Positions 20,135 to 29,610 of a stretch of DNA of 64,000 nt are shown one piece after another. The notes beneath the pieces are model-generated. The model had not been told where the DNA came from, did no database searches, and saw only the letters and a program-made list of their open reading frames with translations. Source of the DNA: Deefgea salmonis (lineage in GTDB: Bacteria; Pseudomonadota; Gammaproteobacteria; Burkholderiales; Chitinibacteraceae); assembly GCF_020531905.1 (NCBI RefSeq), contig NZ_JAJAWG010000004.1, positions 124,001 through 188,000 of the forward strand, read 5' to 3'. Both the position numbers and the translations under genes were made by a program. Position 1 is the stretch's first letter, and each line of letters starts with the position of its first letter.

Positions 20135-20444
20135 TACGAAGAGTTAAAAGTGTTTCTCTTAAGCACTGATTAGTGAATCAGTCGAATGCAGCAACTAAAA
20201 TCTGCAATGAATGCAGTGGCATTAAATAAAAATGAATGGGTTTAAACCTAGGGTTTTCTCCAAGTGGAAAGCGTGCAACACGAGGGATTGATTTAAGGGT
20301 ACTTTTATCGTTTTGTCATATATTGGTAACTTGAAGCTGCTAGTATTTAGATATAAAAAATTAAACTCATCGCTAGGTTGTAATTAAAGCGTTAAAACAA
20401 TTTTTTACTTATTTTAATATCCTTTTTAAGAGAGTTAAATCGAT

Positions 20445-21530
20445 ATGAGCAAAATTATTGCCCTTTCTATTGCAGCAGCTTTACTAGCACCATTCGCTTC
20501 TGCTGAAGTCACCATTAGCGGTAGTGTGCGTACTGCGATGGAATACCTTAGCCCTGATCAAGTTGGCGTTAAAGTCGGTTCTAAAAATGACGGCGATAAT
20601 AAAACCCAATTGGCAGATCAAAGTTCACGTATCCGTGTTTCAGGTGTGGATAAATTAGATATCGGTGGCGATTTAGTTTGGGTTTTAGAAAGTCGTTTCC
20701 GCGTTGGCGATCCATATAATAAAGAAGCGGCTTCAGTATGGGGCTCGCGCGATACTTATATCGGTTACAAAGGTGATTATGGTTTTGCCCGTTTTGGTAA
20801 AATGGACAATGCCTACAAAAACCTATATAAAAACATTGCGCCAACGATTGAAGGCGAAATGAATGATACATCGGGTTATTTGGGTGATGGCCAATTATTG
20901 CGTCGTTTAGGCGCTCGTTCAGGCTCGGTTATTTATTACGAAACACCTAATTTTAGCGGTTTTAATGCGAATGCTTCATATACCATTGGCGAAAAAACAG
21001 CGACTTATGATGCTTCAACTTATCAAGTTGGTGGTTATTGGAAAAACGATATGTTTAATGTTGGTGCCTCATATTCGATGGGCCAAGATCAAACATCTAG
21101 TTACACTTCATCAAAAATTAGTCCAGTTGGCACTGCAAATGGTTCAAGCATTAGCGGCTTTATGGTTGGCGGTAATGTTAAATACATGGACTTCGGTCTA
21201 GGTTTAACTTGGGAACAAGTTGATCGTGATGATGGCAAACAATCACGTACCCAAGATAGTTATGCGATTGCCGGTTCGTATAAATATGATAAATTAAATT
21301 TCTTAGTTTCCTACGTACAAGCTGCTGATGTGCAAACATTAAATGATTCAGGCGCGGATCAAATTTCGGTTGCCGCATCATATAATTTATCAAAACGCAG
21401 CAAAGTGTATGCAACGTATTCAAAAGTGAATAACGATAAAAACGCTAATTTCACCACTGAATCAGGTTATGTACTCAATAATGGTCAAAGCGCTGATTTG
21501 TTCTCAGTGGGTGTGCGCACTGACTTTTAA
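20445..21530 (+). CDS. Gram-negative porin, divergent third copy
   Basis: 361 aa. Signal peptide MSKIIALSIAAALLAPFASA, mature start EVTISGSVRTAMEYL, porin segments VSGVDKLDIGGDLVWVLESRF and WGSRDTYIGYKGDYGFARFGKMD, and the C-terminal strand SVGVRTDF with terminal Phe. It is more AT-rich and clearly less similar to the two upstream porins than they are to each other, so it is a separate lineage rather than a recent duplicate. Confidence 0.9.
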   Translation: MSKIIALSIAAALLAPFASAEVTISGSVRTAMEYLSPDQVGVKVGSKNDGDNKTQLADQSSRIRVSGVDKLDIGGDLVWVLESRFRVGDPYNKEAASVWGSRDTYIGYKGDYGFARFGKMDNAYKNLYKNIAPTIEGEMNDTSGYLGDGQLLRRLGARSGSVIYYETPNFSGFNANASYTIGEKTATYDASTYQVGGYWKNDMFNVGASYSMGQDQTSSYTSSKISPVGTANGSSISGFMVGGNVKYMDFGLGLTWEQVDRDDGKQSRTQDSYAIAGSYKYDKLNFLVSYVQAADVQTLNDSGADQISVAASYNLSKRSKVYATYSKVNNDKNANFTTESGYVLNNGQSADLFSVGVRTDF

Positions 21531-21561
21531 TTGAATTTAAAGTTTTACCGCTTGAACTTGA

Positions 21562-21593
21562 GCCGCTCAAACAGTGTTTGGGCGGTTTTTTTT
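21562..21593 (+). terminator. Terminator of the third porin
   Basis: Ten-pair stem CCGCTCAAAC/GTTTGGGCGG (one G-U) with an AGT loop and a T8 run. Confidence 0.85.
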
Positions 21594-21690
21594 GGGTCTG
21601 AATAAAACTTCCACCCGCAGAGTCAGCAGTAATCGGGCAAGCGCGTGGTAAAATTGTGGTAATGAATTCATTTTGAGTTAGGGGCGGGTC

Positions 21691-22794
21691 ATGTCAGGCA
21701 ATTCTATTGGTTTATTGTTTACCGTAACGTCGTTTGGTGAAAGCCACGGCGCAGGGATTGGCTGCATTGTCGATGGTTGCCCACCGGGAATGGCGCTGTC
21801 TGAGGCGGATATTCAGTTAGAACTTGATCGCCGTAAGCCCGGCACCAGCCGCCACGTCACCCAGCGCAAAGAGCCTGATACGGTCGAGATTTTGTCGGGA
21901 GTGTATGAGGGGAAAACCACCGGTACGCCGATTGCTTTATTGATTCGCAACCAAGATCAGCGCAGCCAAGATTACGGCAAAATTGTTGAGACTTTCCGCC
22001 CGGGCCACGCTGATTACACCTATTGGCATAAATACGGCATTCGTGATCCACGCGGGGGTGGTCGCTCGTCAGCGCGCGAAACTGCGGTGCGCGTTGCTGC
22101 GGGTGCGATTGCCAAAAAATGGCTCAAAGAGCGCTACGGTGTTGAAATTCGTGGCTATATGAGCAAGCTCGGTGAAATCGATATCCCGTTTGTGAGCTGG
22201 GATCAGGTAGCTGAAAATGCTTTTTTTGCGCCCAATAATGCCATTGTTGCTGAACTTGAAGACTATATGGACGCGATTCGTAAAGAGCGCGATTCGGTTG
22301 GCGCACAAATTTCTGTCGTCGCCGAAAACGTTCCTGTCGGTTGGGGTGAGCCGGTTTATGATCGCCTTGATGCCGACATCGCTTTTGCGATGATGAATAT
22401 CAATGCCGTCAAAGGCGTTGAAATTGGTGCCGGTTTTGCCAGCATTGCCCAGCGCGGTTCTGAGCATTGCGATGAGCTAACGCCAGATGGCTTTGCTAGC
22501 AATCATGCTGGCGGTATCTTGGGGGGTATATCGACAGGGCAAGCGATTACAGTGAACTTGGCGGTTAAACCCACCTCGAGTATTGCACAAGAGCGTCGCT
22601 CGATTGATAAAGACGGCAATCCGGTGATGATGGCGACCACCGGTCGGCATGACCCTTGTGTGGGCATTCGTGCGACCCCGATTGCCGAGGCGATGATGGC
22701 CTTGGTGCTGATTGATCATGCCTTACGCCACCGGGCGCAGTGTGGTGATGTGGTGGTGAATACACCACAAATTGCTGGGAGTATCAAAGCATGA
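21691..22794 (+). CDS. aroC: Chorismate synthase
   Basis: Last step of the shikimate pathway, EPSP to chorismate, using reduced FMN. Full-length (367 aa) with the family signatures [39 protein letters not shown] and [21 protein letters not shown]. Its stop overlaps the start of the DUF4136 gene by four bases (ATGA), so the two are cotranscribed and probably translationally coupled. Confidence 0.97.
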   Translation: MSGNSIGLLFTVTSFGESHGAGIGCIVDGCPPGMALSEADIQLELDRRKPGTSRHVTQRKEPDTVEILSGVYEGKTTGTPIALLIRNQDQRSQDYGKIVETFRPGHADYTYWHKYGIRDPRGGGRSSARETAVRVAAGAIAKKWLKERYGVEIRGYMSKLGEIDIPFVSWDQVAENAFFAPNNAIVAELEDYMDAIRKERDSVGAQISVVAENVPVGWGEPVYDRLDADIAFAMMNINAVKGVEIGAGFASIAQRGSEHCDELTPDGFASNHAGGILGGISTGQAITVNLAVKPTSSIAQERRSIDKDGNPVMMATTGRHDPCVGIRATPIAEAMMALVLIDHALRHRAQCGDVVVNTPQIAGSIKA

Positions 22795-23432
22795 AATTAC
22801 GCGGATGGAGTGCTGTGGTTGGCCTGATGTTACTGGCCGGTTGTGCCAATACTTTTGTTTCACAAGTCTCTGTTCGCCATGATTTACCCGCATCGATGGC
22901 CGGTAAAGTGTTTGCCATTGATCGACCCAGAGACGATGACCAAAGCTTGGCGCGCTATGACTTTGAAAACCTATTGGCGACTGAATTACGCCGCCAAGGC
23001 TTGGTGCAGCAAGCCGATCCCAAGCTGGCCGATTGGTTGGTGCAGCTCGATTATCAAATCGACGACGGTAAAAATGCGTCTTACCAGCAGCCGATTTGGG
23101 GCACGATTGGTTATTCGGTGAGTTATCAGCGCATCAATACCGGCGGCGGTATTGCCTTTATTCCGCGCTATTACCCGGAAACGGGGATTATTGGCTCGCA
23201 AACCATCAATGAAACGCTATTCACTCGCGAAGTGTTTGTCGATATTTTGGACCGTAAAGCTTTGGCAGCCGGCGAGTTTGCCAAGCTGTATGAAGGACGA
23301 GCCAGAAACCGTAGCCTCAATGACGTGCTCGACCCGGCCGTGCCTTGGTTGATCCGCAGCTTATTTTTACCTTTTCCGGGCCCTTCGGGCGTGACGCGAG
23401 AAGTGCGGCAAGTTTTGCCTGAAACTAAATAA
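22791..23432 (+). CDS. DUF4136 domain lipoprotein
   Basis: 213 aa. The N terminus is a lipoprotein signal ([14 protein letters not shown], lipobox LLAGC), so the product should be anchored in the envelope. The body fits the DUF4136 family, whose function is not established ([34 protein letters not shown]). ATGA overlap with aroC links expression but gives no clear functional clue. The following 168 bases, up to hpnD, hold no gene I can support. Confidence 0.75.
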   Translation: MKLRGWSAVVGLMLLAGCANTFVSQVSVRHDLPASMAGKVFAIDRPRDDDQSLARYDFENLLATELRRQGLVQQADPKLADWLVQLDYQIDDGKNASYQQPIWGTIGYSVSYQRINTGGGIAFIPRYYPETGIIGSQTINETLFTREVFVDILDRKALAAGEFAKLYEGRARNRSLNDVLDPAVPWLIRSLFLPFPGPSGVTREVRQVLPETK

Positions 23433-23600
23433 ACTGTGCGGCCAGCGCATCAATCGTTGGCAGCAACAGATGAAGTAGGCAGGCAAAAGTTTCCGTACAG
23501 CGTTGCTTCGCCTTGTCGTACGTGTGAACTGTCTGCTGCTTTTCGCCTTGCGCGAAAGCTTTTGGTCAGTGACTGAGTTATTTTTGAATTGGATTTTCTT

Positions 23601-24437
23601 GTGACACCAGATCAATATTGTGAAGATAAAGCGGCGAAAAGCGGCTCGAGTTTTTATTACAGCTTTCGCTTTTTAAGCCCTGAAAAGCGCATTGCCATTA
23701 CCGCTTTGTACGCATTTTGTCGTGAAGTGGACGACGTGGTCGACGAAATCAGTGACGAAGGTGTTGCGCGGACGACGTTGGCATGGTGGCGCAATGAAGT
23801 TGACCAAATGTACGCCGGTTCGCCGCAACATCCGGTAACTCAATCATTGTGGCCAGCGGCCCAAGCCTATGATTTACCACGTGAATTGCTGCTTGAAATT
23901 ATCGACGGCATGGAAATGGATTTAAATCAGGCGCGCTATAACAGCTTTAAAGATTTGCATTTATATTGCTACCGCGTTGCCAGCGTGGTGGGGCAATTGG
24001 CGGCGATGATTTTTGGTTTTACTGATCGTAAAACATTAAAGTACGCGCATGATTTAGGCATTGCTTTTCAGTTGACCAATATTATTCGCGACGTCGGTGA
24101 AGACGCCCGCCGTGGCCGGATTTATTTGCCAGTGGATGAATTGCAGCGCTTTAACGTGCCCGCTGCCGACATTATGAATTATCGTGAAACGGCTGAATTT
24201 AAAGCCTTAATGAATTTCCAAATTGATCGTGCCGAACAATATTACGATCAAGCCATCGCGTTATTGCCTGAATGCGATAAAAAAAGTCAGCGTACTGGCT
24301 TGGTGATGGCGGCGATTTACCGCGCCACCTTGGCCGAAATTCGCGCCGATGGCGCGCAAAAAGTCCTCAATCAACGCATCAAACTCACCCCCATCCGCAA
24401 GCTCTGGCTGGCTTGGAAAACATGGTGGTTTGCTTGA
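23601..24437 (+). CDS. hpnD: Presqualene diphosphate synthase HpnD
   Basis: Joins two farnesyl diphosphates to presqualene diphosphate, the first step to squalene and hopanoids in the HpnC/D/E route. It shows the two Asp-rich prenyl-synthase motifs, AFCREVDDVVDE and IIRDVGEDARRGRIYLP, plus YCYRVASVVGQL. The GTG at 23601 (MTPDQYCEDK) is preferred over the TTG at 23589, because GGA lies 7 bases before it and homologues start MTPDEYC. hpnE follows after one intruding gene; hpnC, its usual partner, is not in the window. Confidence 0.88.
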   Translation: MTPDQYCEDKAAKSGSSFYYSFRFLSPEKRIAITALYAFCREVDDVVDEISDEGVARTTLAWWRNEVDQMYAGSPQHPVTQSLWPAAQAYDLPRELLLEIIDGMEMDLNQARYNSFKDLHLYCYRVASVVGQLAAMIFGFTDRKTLKYAHDLGIAFQLTNIIRDVGEDARRGRIYLPVDELQRFNVPAADIMNYRETAEFKALMNFQIDRAEQYYDQAIALLPECDKKSQRTGLVMAAIYRATLAEIRADGAQKVLNQRIKLTPIRKLWLAWKTWWFA

Positions 24438-24631
24438 GATTTCACCCCCATCCCAACCTTCCCCCATCAAGGGGGAAGGCGCTTGTGCAGTCGCATTGGC
24501 CATAGTTATGTCGTAATTCCAAGGGTTTATGGCAAAGCAATGCAACGTCGAAAGAAAACGGTTGCCGATCTATTGACGCTGCATTGATTCCCTCCCCCTT
24601 GATGGGGGAGGGTTAGGGTGGGGGTGAAATC
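24438..24631. repeat. Inverted pair of GC-rich dispersed repeats
   Basis: Copy A (24438-24479) ends in CCTTCCCCC-ATCAA-GGGGGAAGG. Copy B (24590-24631) is the same unit in opposite orientation, CCCTCCCCC-TTGAT-GGGGGAGGG followed by GGGTGGGGGTGAAATC. About 110 bases separate them. Two more copies lie at 31791-31894. The hairpin cores suggest a REP-type or miniature mobile repeat. Confidence 0.75.
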
Positions 24632-24983
24632 GTTGAGTAAACACCATTTGGCTCGCTGGCAAGTTCAATTTGCAAGAGCACTTCGGCATGAGGCGACTGA
24701 TGCTGAAAAATTATTGTGGCAGTATTTGCGTGCTGAGCAGATGGGTTTTAAGTTTCGCCGCCAGCAAGCGATTGGTGTTTATATTGTGGATTTTGTTTGC
24801 TTAGAGGCTCACTTGATTATTGAGCTTGATGGCGGGCAGCACATGGCATCGCATGCAAAAGATGCGATTCGAGATCATGATTTGAATGAACAAGGATTTA
24901 AAGTTTTGCGGTACTGGAATCATCAAATTTTCACTGAAATGAATGCTGTTCGGGCCGATATTTGGCAGCACCTTTACCCATGA
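24618..24983 (+). CDS. DUF559 domain protein (Vsr/PDDEXK-like nuclease fold)
   Basis: About 115-121 aa, a complete DUF559 domain: [53 protein letters not shown], given here in parts ([43 protein letters not shown] as three blocks). The D...E-x-D pattern and FRRQ stretch are what links the family to very-short-patch-repair-like nucleases; activity is rarely tested. Its start region (GTG 24618, GTG 24624 or TTG 24633) lies inside repeat copy B, so the true start is unclear. It splits hpnD from hpnE and overlaps hpnE by ATGA. Confidence 0.8.
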
Positions 24984-26299
24984 AAACCGTTGCTATTATT
25001 GGCGGTGGTTATGCGGGTATGGCGGCGGCGGTGGAGTTGGCGGCGGCGGGGATCTCGGTCACGGTGTTTGAGGCTGGCAAAGTGCTCGGTGGCCGGGCGC
25101 GCCGTGTTGCGCGCAGTCATCAGGTTGGGGCTAGCGCCGTGGATAATGGCCAGCATTTATTGATTGGCGGCTATAGCGAATTATTGCGTTTGATGACGCA
25201 GTGCGGCGTGGATTTATCCCGGGTTTTTTTGCGTTTGCCGATGCGTTTGCAAGTTGATCCCGATTTTGTACTCGCTTGCCCACGGTTGCCTGCGCCTTTG
25301 CATTTGGCGGTGGGTTTATTGTTGGCTAAAGGTTTATCGTGGGCTGAGCGTTGGGCGTTAATTCGTACCATTCAGTTGAGTAAATGGCGGGGCTGGCGTT
25401 TAGCGCAAGACATCAGTGTGGCGCAGTGGTTAAGTCATGAGCGGCAACCGGCGAGTTTGATCGCTAAATTCTGGTCGCCATTGACCTTGGCGGCACTGAA
25501 TACGCCGCTGGAATTGGCGAGCGCGCAAGTGCTGCTCAATGTGTTGCGCGATAGTTTGGGCGGCGCCCGCGCTGCGTCTGATTTACTGTTGCCGCGTTGT
25601 GATTTTAGTCAGTTATTTCCTGAGCCTGCGGCGCAGTATATTGAGCAGCATGCTGGGTATTTAAAGCTAGCCCATAGGGTAAAAAGGCTGTCGGTAGATA
25701 CCCAAGGTTTTTTACTGGATGATGCTGAGCGATTTGACGCGGTGATTTGTGCCACACCGCCGCATCAAGCGGCAAATATTTTGCCGGCGTTACCTGCGCT
25801 CAATGCCTTAAGCGCGCAGTTAGCCGCTTGGCAATATCAACCGATTGTGACAGTGTATTTGCAATATGCCGCCGAGATTCAGTTGGCCACGCCGATGCTC
25901 GGTTTGGCCGATGCGTATTCGCAATGGGTGTTTGATCGCGGAGTGAGCCACGGCCAGCAGGGCTTGATTGCGGTGGTGATTTCCAGCGAAGGGCTGCATA
26001 GCGGCTTAAGTCATGATGAATTAGCCACGGCCGTGCAGGCTGAATTGCATCAACGCTTGGGCTTACCTGATTTAGTGTTGCGCCAACAGGTCATTAGTGA
26101 AAAACGCGCGACGTTTGCCTGTACGCCCGACTTGCTTCGGCCTGACAATACCACTGATGTGGCGGGTTTATTTTTGGCCGGAGACTTTACTGCTGATTTA
26201 GCCGGGCAGGGACGCGGTGAATACCCTGCGACGCTAGAAGGCGCAGTACGCAGTGGCGTTCAAGCGGCGCAGCAATGCCTACAGTATTTGCGCCACTAA
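24980..26299 (+). CDS. hpnE: Hydroxysqualene dehydroxylase HpnE
   Basis: FAD-dependent amine-oxidase-like enzyme that reduces hydroxysqualene to squalene. The N-terminal dinucleotide fold is [23 protein letters not shown] followed by [14 protein letters not shown] (split for length), and the C terminus has [30 protein letters not shown] as FAD-domain closure (blocks [10 protein letters not shown] and [12 protein letters not shown]). The ATG at 24980 overlaps the DUF559 stop; the frame upstream to 24962 is not family-like. 439 aa. Works after HpnD; HpnC must be elsewhere if the route is complete. Confidence 0.87.
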
Positions 26300-26389
26300 A
26301 CGGTTGGCCTTTAATGCGTTTGCGTCGTGACGTGAGTTAAAAATAAGGACTTACGTTCTGATAGGGCGCACATTGTTTACTGATGTCGG

Positions 26390-26405
26390 CGTGAGCGGGC
26401 TCACG
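26390..26405. repeat. Short perfect palindrome
   Basis: CGTGAGC-GG-GCTCACG lies in the 246-base gap between hpnE and the SDR gene. It could be an operator or a small REP fragment; no other feature is visible in the gap except the AGGA before the SDR start. Confidence 0.35.
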
Positions 26406-26545
26406 AAGACACCACTGATTTGTACGATTGGTTTTTCTCAGTCCAATTGTTGGCGTGCTACTGGCTCGCCGCTGAGATCGCAAATCAGAGATCACTTTGA
26501 GTAATCACATGACCAGCCGTTTGGCTGATGATTAGGAATAGAAAA

Positions 26546-27298
26546 ATGGCAGATTGGAAATCAGCAAGCATTGCAGCAGATGCATTTAAAGATCGAGTAA
26601 TTCTGGTCACTGGCGCGGGTCAGGGCTTGGGCGCAATGGCCGCTATTGAGCTGGCCAAACTTGGCGCGACGATTATTTTATTGGGGCGTAACGAAAAAAA
26701 GCTCAGCCGCACTTATGACGCCATCGAAGCCGCTGGTGGGCCGCAGCCCGCAGCTGTACCGCTGGATTTGGCCAAAATGGGCGAAGCGGAGCTCAATCAA
26801 TTGGGCGTACTCATCCAAAAAGAATTTGGTCGTTTAGACGGTATTTTGCATTGCGCCAATGGCTTTAATCATTTGTCGCCGCTGGCCAATCAAAAGCTGG
26901 ACGAATGGGTGGATATGTTTCGCGTCAATGTGGCCGCGCCGTTTGCGCTGACGCGGGCGTTATTTCCGCTATTGCAGCAATCGCCCGATGCCGCTGTATT
27001 GGTTTTGGGTGAAACCCATGCCTTTGAGCCCAATGCGTATTGGGGCGGTTTTAGTGTGACTAAAGCTGGGCAAAAAAACTGGGTTGAGATTGCCGCTGCC
27101 GAATGGGAAAACCTGCCGAATGTGCGGATTAATTTGCTGGTGCCCGGCCCGATTCAATCGCCATTTCGTTTGGCAACGCATCCGGCAGAATCGGCTGAGA
27201 ATCTACCCCTAGCCAGCGATGTATTCCCAGCGATTGCGTATTTATTGGGCGGCAATAGCACCGGGCAGTCAGGTAAAGTAGTTTTTTTTCAAGCGTAA
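26546..27298 (+). CDS. YciK-type short-chain dehydrogenase/reductase-like protein
   Basis: 250 aa with the SDR cofactor motif LVTGAGQGLGAMAAIELA near the N terminus and VNVAAPFALTRALFPLL in the middle. The ATG at 26546 (MADWKSAS) is chosen because AGGA lies 8 bases upstream. The catalytic YxxxK is FSVTK here, and the stretch where the active Ser should be reads LGETHAF. The Tyr and probably the Ser of the classic tetrad are therefore missing while the Lys remains. It may be inactive as a reductase, or use another mechanism; this may be a subfamily trait. Substrate unknown. Confidence 0.8.
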   Translation: MADWKSASIAADAFKDRVILVTGAGQGLGAMAAIELAKLGATIILLGRNEKKLSRTYDAIEAAGGPQPAAVPLDLAKMGEAELNQLGVLIQKEFGRLDGILHCANGFNHLSPLANQKLDEWVDMFRVNVAAPFALTRALFPLLQQSPDAAVLVLGETHAFEPNAYWGGFSVTKAGQKNWVEIAAAEWENLPNVRINLLVPGPIQSPFRLATHPAESAENLPLASDVFPAIAYLLGGNSTGQSGKVVFFQA

Positions 27299-27443
27299 AA
27301 TAAATTAGAACTTGCGCTGAACTTTTGCTAATAGCGGCACTCTGAACAAGGGTAGTGAGTAATGCGATAGATGGTGTTGGTCTCGGTTCAATCCTCGCTA
27401 ATACGATGTGTATTGTGTTTTTCATCTCTCCCTGTATTGATTG

Positions 27444-27470
27444 GCCCCGCCGCGTGCGGGGCTTTTTTTT
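27444..27470 (+). terminator. Intrinsic terminator
   Basis: GCCCCGC/GCGGGGC with a CGCGT loop and T8, about 145 bases after the SDR stop. Confidence 0.85.
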
Positions 27471-27504
27471 GGGCGGCGCTAATTTAAGTCACGCGTTTGG
27501 CCTT

Positions 27505-27562
27505 GGCTTAGGCCAAAATCCGCGCAAACGCGGTTGGCAAAGGCAACGGCAACAGACCCTAG
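27505..27562 (+). repeat. Dispersed repeat, single-ended copy
   Basis: The segment with GGCCTTGGCTTAGGCC, AACGCGGTTGGC and the end GGCAACAGACCCTAG aligns by eye with the reverse complement of 42504-42565. Only one end of the 300-bp element is present here. Confidence 0.5.
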
Positions 27563-27607
27563 ACGCTAGCTACGGTACAATCGATCATCCGATGTTTTGA
27601 GCTTTCC

Positions 27608-29593
27608 ATGACTCTTGAAGAAGTTTTTGCCGATAACGGCCCGTTTGGTGCTGCTTTTCCCGGCTATAAATTGCGTCAACCGCAGCTAGAAATGGCGCAA
27701 GCGGTTGAACGCACCATTGAAGCGCGTGGCCAATTGATTGCCGAGGCCGGCACCGGCACCGGTAAAACCTTTGCCTATTTAGTGCCCGCACTGTTGTCGG
27801 GTGGCAAAGTGATTGTTTCAACCGGCACTAAAACGCTGCAAGATCAGTTGTTTAATCGCGACGTACCGAGCGTTCGCGATGTGCTCAAAGTACCGGCGAT
27901 TATTGCCTTACTCAAAGGGCGCTCCAATTATGTGTGTCATTACCATTTGGCGCGTGCCGAGCATGAAGGGCGCTTTATGCGCCGTGAAGACATCGCCGAT
28001 TTACAAAAAGTAAAACGCTACGCCAATACCACCGGCTCTGGTGATAAAGCCGCTTGCCCTGGGGTGGCCGAAGACGCGCCGATTTGGGCGCAAGTGACCA
28101 GCACGCGCGACAATTGCCTGGGCCAAGATTGCCCCAATCACAAAGAATGCTTTGTGCTCAAAGCGCGCAAAGACGCCCAAGAAGCCGATATTGTGGTGGT
28201 GAACCATCATTTGTTTTTTGCCGATGTGTGGCTAAAAGACGAAGGCGCGGGCGAATTACTGCCGGCGTGTAATACGGTGATTTTTGACGAAGCGCATCAG
28301 CTACCTGAAGTCGCCAGTCTGTTTTTTGGCGACACGCTGACCAATGGGCAAATCATCGAACTGGCACGCGACGCGCGCGCCGAAGCTTTAGTGGTGGCCA
28401 AAGATTTTGTCATGTTGCCCAATGCCGCTGAAGCGCTGGAAAAATCAGTCAAAGATGTGCGTTTAATTTTTAAAGACACCGTGCGCTTACCGCAGCATGA
28501 GCTTAAAGAAAAATTCCCGAGCTTTTTTAGCCAGCTCGTTGAAATGACCGGGCATATTCAGCATTTAACCGAATTACTCGCCAAGCAAGCCGAGCGCGGT
28601 GAAGGGCTAGAAAAATGCTATAAACGCGCGGCTGAAATGTTGGCCTTAGTCGAAAAATGGCAAAAATCAGATTCAGCCGAAACCGTGCATTGGCTCGATG
28701 TGACGCAGCACGGTTTTTTGCTGCATATTACCCCGCTCAATATCGCTGATTTATTCCAAAAACAAGTCAATCTTAATCCGCGCGCTTGGATTTTTGCCTC
28801 GGCGACGTTGGCGGTCAATCATCACTTTACTCATTTTCAGCATGAGCTGGGTTTATGGTCGGCCGAAACTGCGACATGGGATAGCCCATTTGATTACAAG
28901 CAGCAGGCCGTGCTGTATGTGCCGCAAGACATGCCCCAGCCTAATACTGCGGAATATACCCGTGCAGTGGTTGAGAAAGCTTGGCCTTTATTGCAAACCA
29001 CTCAGGGCCATGCTTTTTTGCTGTTTACCTCGTTGCGCGCCATGCGTGAAGCCCATGAAATCTTGCTTGAAAAACTTAAAGACGCCGGATTAGATTGGCC
29101 GGTGTTTTTGCAAGGCACCGGCTCGAGAACGGAATTACTCGACCAGTTTCGTAAAGAGCCGAACGCGATTTTGGTGGCCAGTCAAACCTTCTGGGAAGGC
29201 ATTGACGTGCGTGGCGAGCAATTGTCTTTGGTGGTGATTGATAAATTACCGTTTTCGCCGCCCGATGATCCGGTGCTTTCAGCCAGAATGGAGCAGCTGA
29301 CCAAAGCCGGGCGCAGCCCATTTATGGACTATCAGCTGCCCAATGCCACCATTACGCTCAAGCAAGGCGCTGGGCGCTTAATTCGTGATGAAAGCGACAT
29401 CGGCATCTTAATGATTGCCGATTCGCGCCTAGTTGAAAAACAATACGGCAAAATGATTTGGAAAAGCCTGCCGCCGATGTATCGCTCACGCGATTTAGCC
29501 AATGTGCAAAAATTTTATGCCGTGCAACGAGAAAAAGCGCGCACTAACAACGTCGATGGCGAAGTGAGCGCCGCCGAAGATCAAAATAACTGA
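27608..29593 (+). CDS. DinG/YoaA-family ATP-dependent DNA helicase
   Basis: 661-aa XPD-like superfamily 2 helicase that unwinds DNA with 5'-3' polarity and acts in repair. Walker A is EAGTGTGKTFAYLVPAL, and the DEAH box is VIFDEAHQLPEVAS. Between them lie four cysteines fit for an Fe-S cluster (NYVCHYH, KAACPG, NCLGQDC, KECF). C-terminal motifs include SQTFWEGIDVRGEQL and QGAGRLIRDESDIG. The overall layout is closer to YoaA than to long DinG with an exonuclease domain. mltG starts 17 bases later, so the two are likely cotranscribed. Confidence 0.9.
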   Translation: MTLEEVFADNGPFGAAFPGYKLRQPQLEMAQAVERTIEARGQLIAEAGTGTGKTFAYLVPALLSGGKVIVSTGTKTLQDQLFNRDVPSVRDVLKVPAIIALLKGRSNYVCHYHLARAEHEGRFMRREDIADLQKVKRYANTTGSGDKAACPGVAEDAPIWAQVTSTRDNCLGQDCPNHKECFVLKARKDAQEADIVVVNHHLFFADVWLKDEGAGELLPACNTVIFDEAHQLPEVASLFFGDTLTNGQIIELARDARAEALVVAKDFVMLPNAAEALEKSVKDVRLIFKDTVRLPQHELKEKFPSFFSQLVEMTGHIQHLTELLAKQAERGEGLEKCYKRAAEMLALVEKWQKSDSAETVHWLDVTQHGFLLHITPLNIADLFQKQVNLNPRAWIFASATLAVNHHFTHFQHELGLWSAETATWDSPFDYKQQAVLYVPQDMPQPNTAEYTRAVVEKAWPLLQTTQGHAFLLFTSLRAMREAHEILLEKLKDAGLDWPVFLQGTGSRTELLDQFRKEPNAILVASQTFWEGIDVRGEQLSLVVIDKLPFSPPDDPVLSARMEQLTKAGRSPFMDYQLPNATITLKQGAGRLIRDESDIGILMIADSRLVEKQYGKMIWKSLPPMYRSRDLANVQKFYAVQREKARTNNVDGEVSAAEDQNN

Positions 29594-29610
29594 CCTTAAG
29601 GTAAAACGCA

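Larger units (their letters stand above)
19881..20444. other. Intergenic region between porins with a REP-like repeat
   Basis: 564 bases, AT-rich, with no convincing coding sequence. It holds the terminator of the second porin, a REP-like palindrome at 20078-20134, and presumably the promoter of the third porin near its right end, where no consensus boxes are certain. Confidence 0.6.
27299..27607. other. SDR-dinG intergenic region with terminator and repeat
   Basis: 309 bases with no supported gene. It contains an intrinsic terminator (27444-27470) and, from about 27505 to 27562, a copy of the dispersed repeat ending GGCAACAGACCCTAG that is also seen near 39961 and at both ends of the 42504-42803 element. 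Confidence 0.6.
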
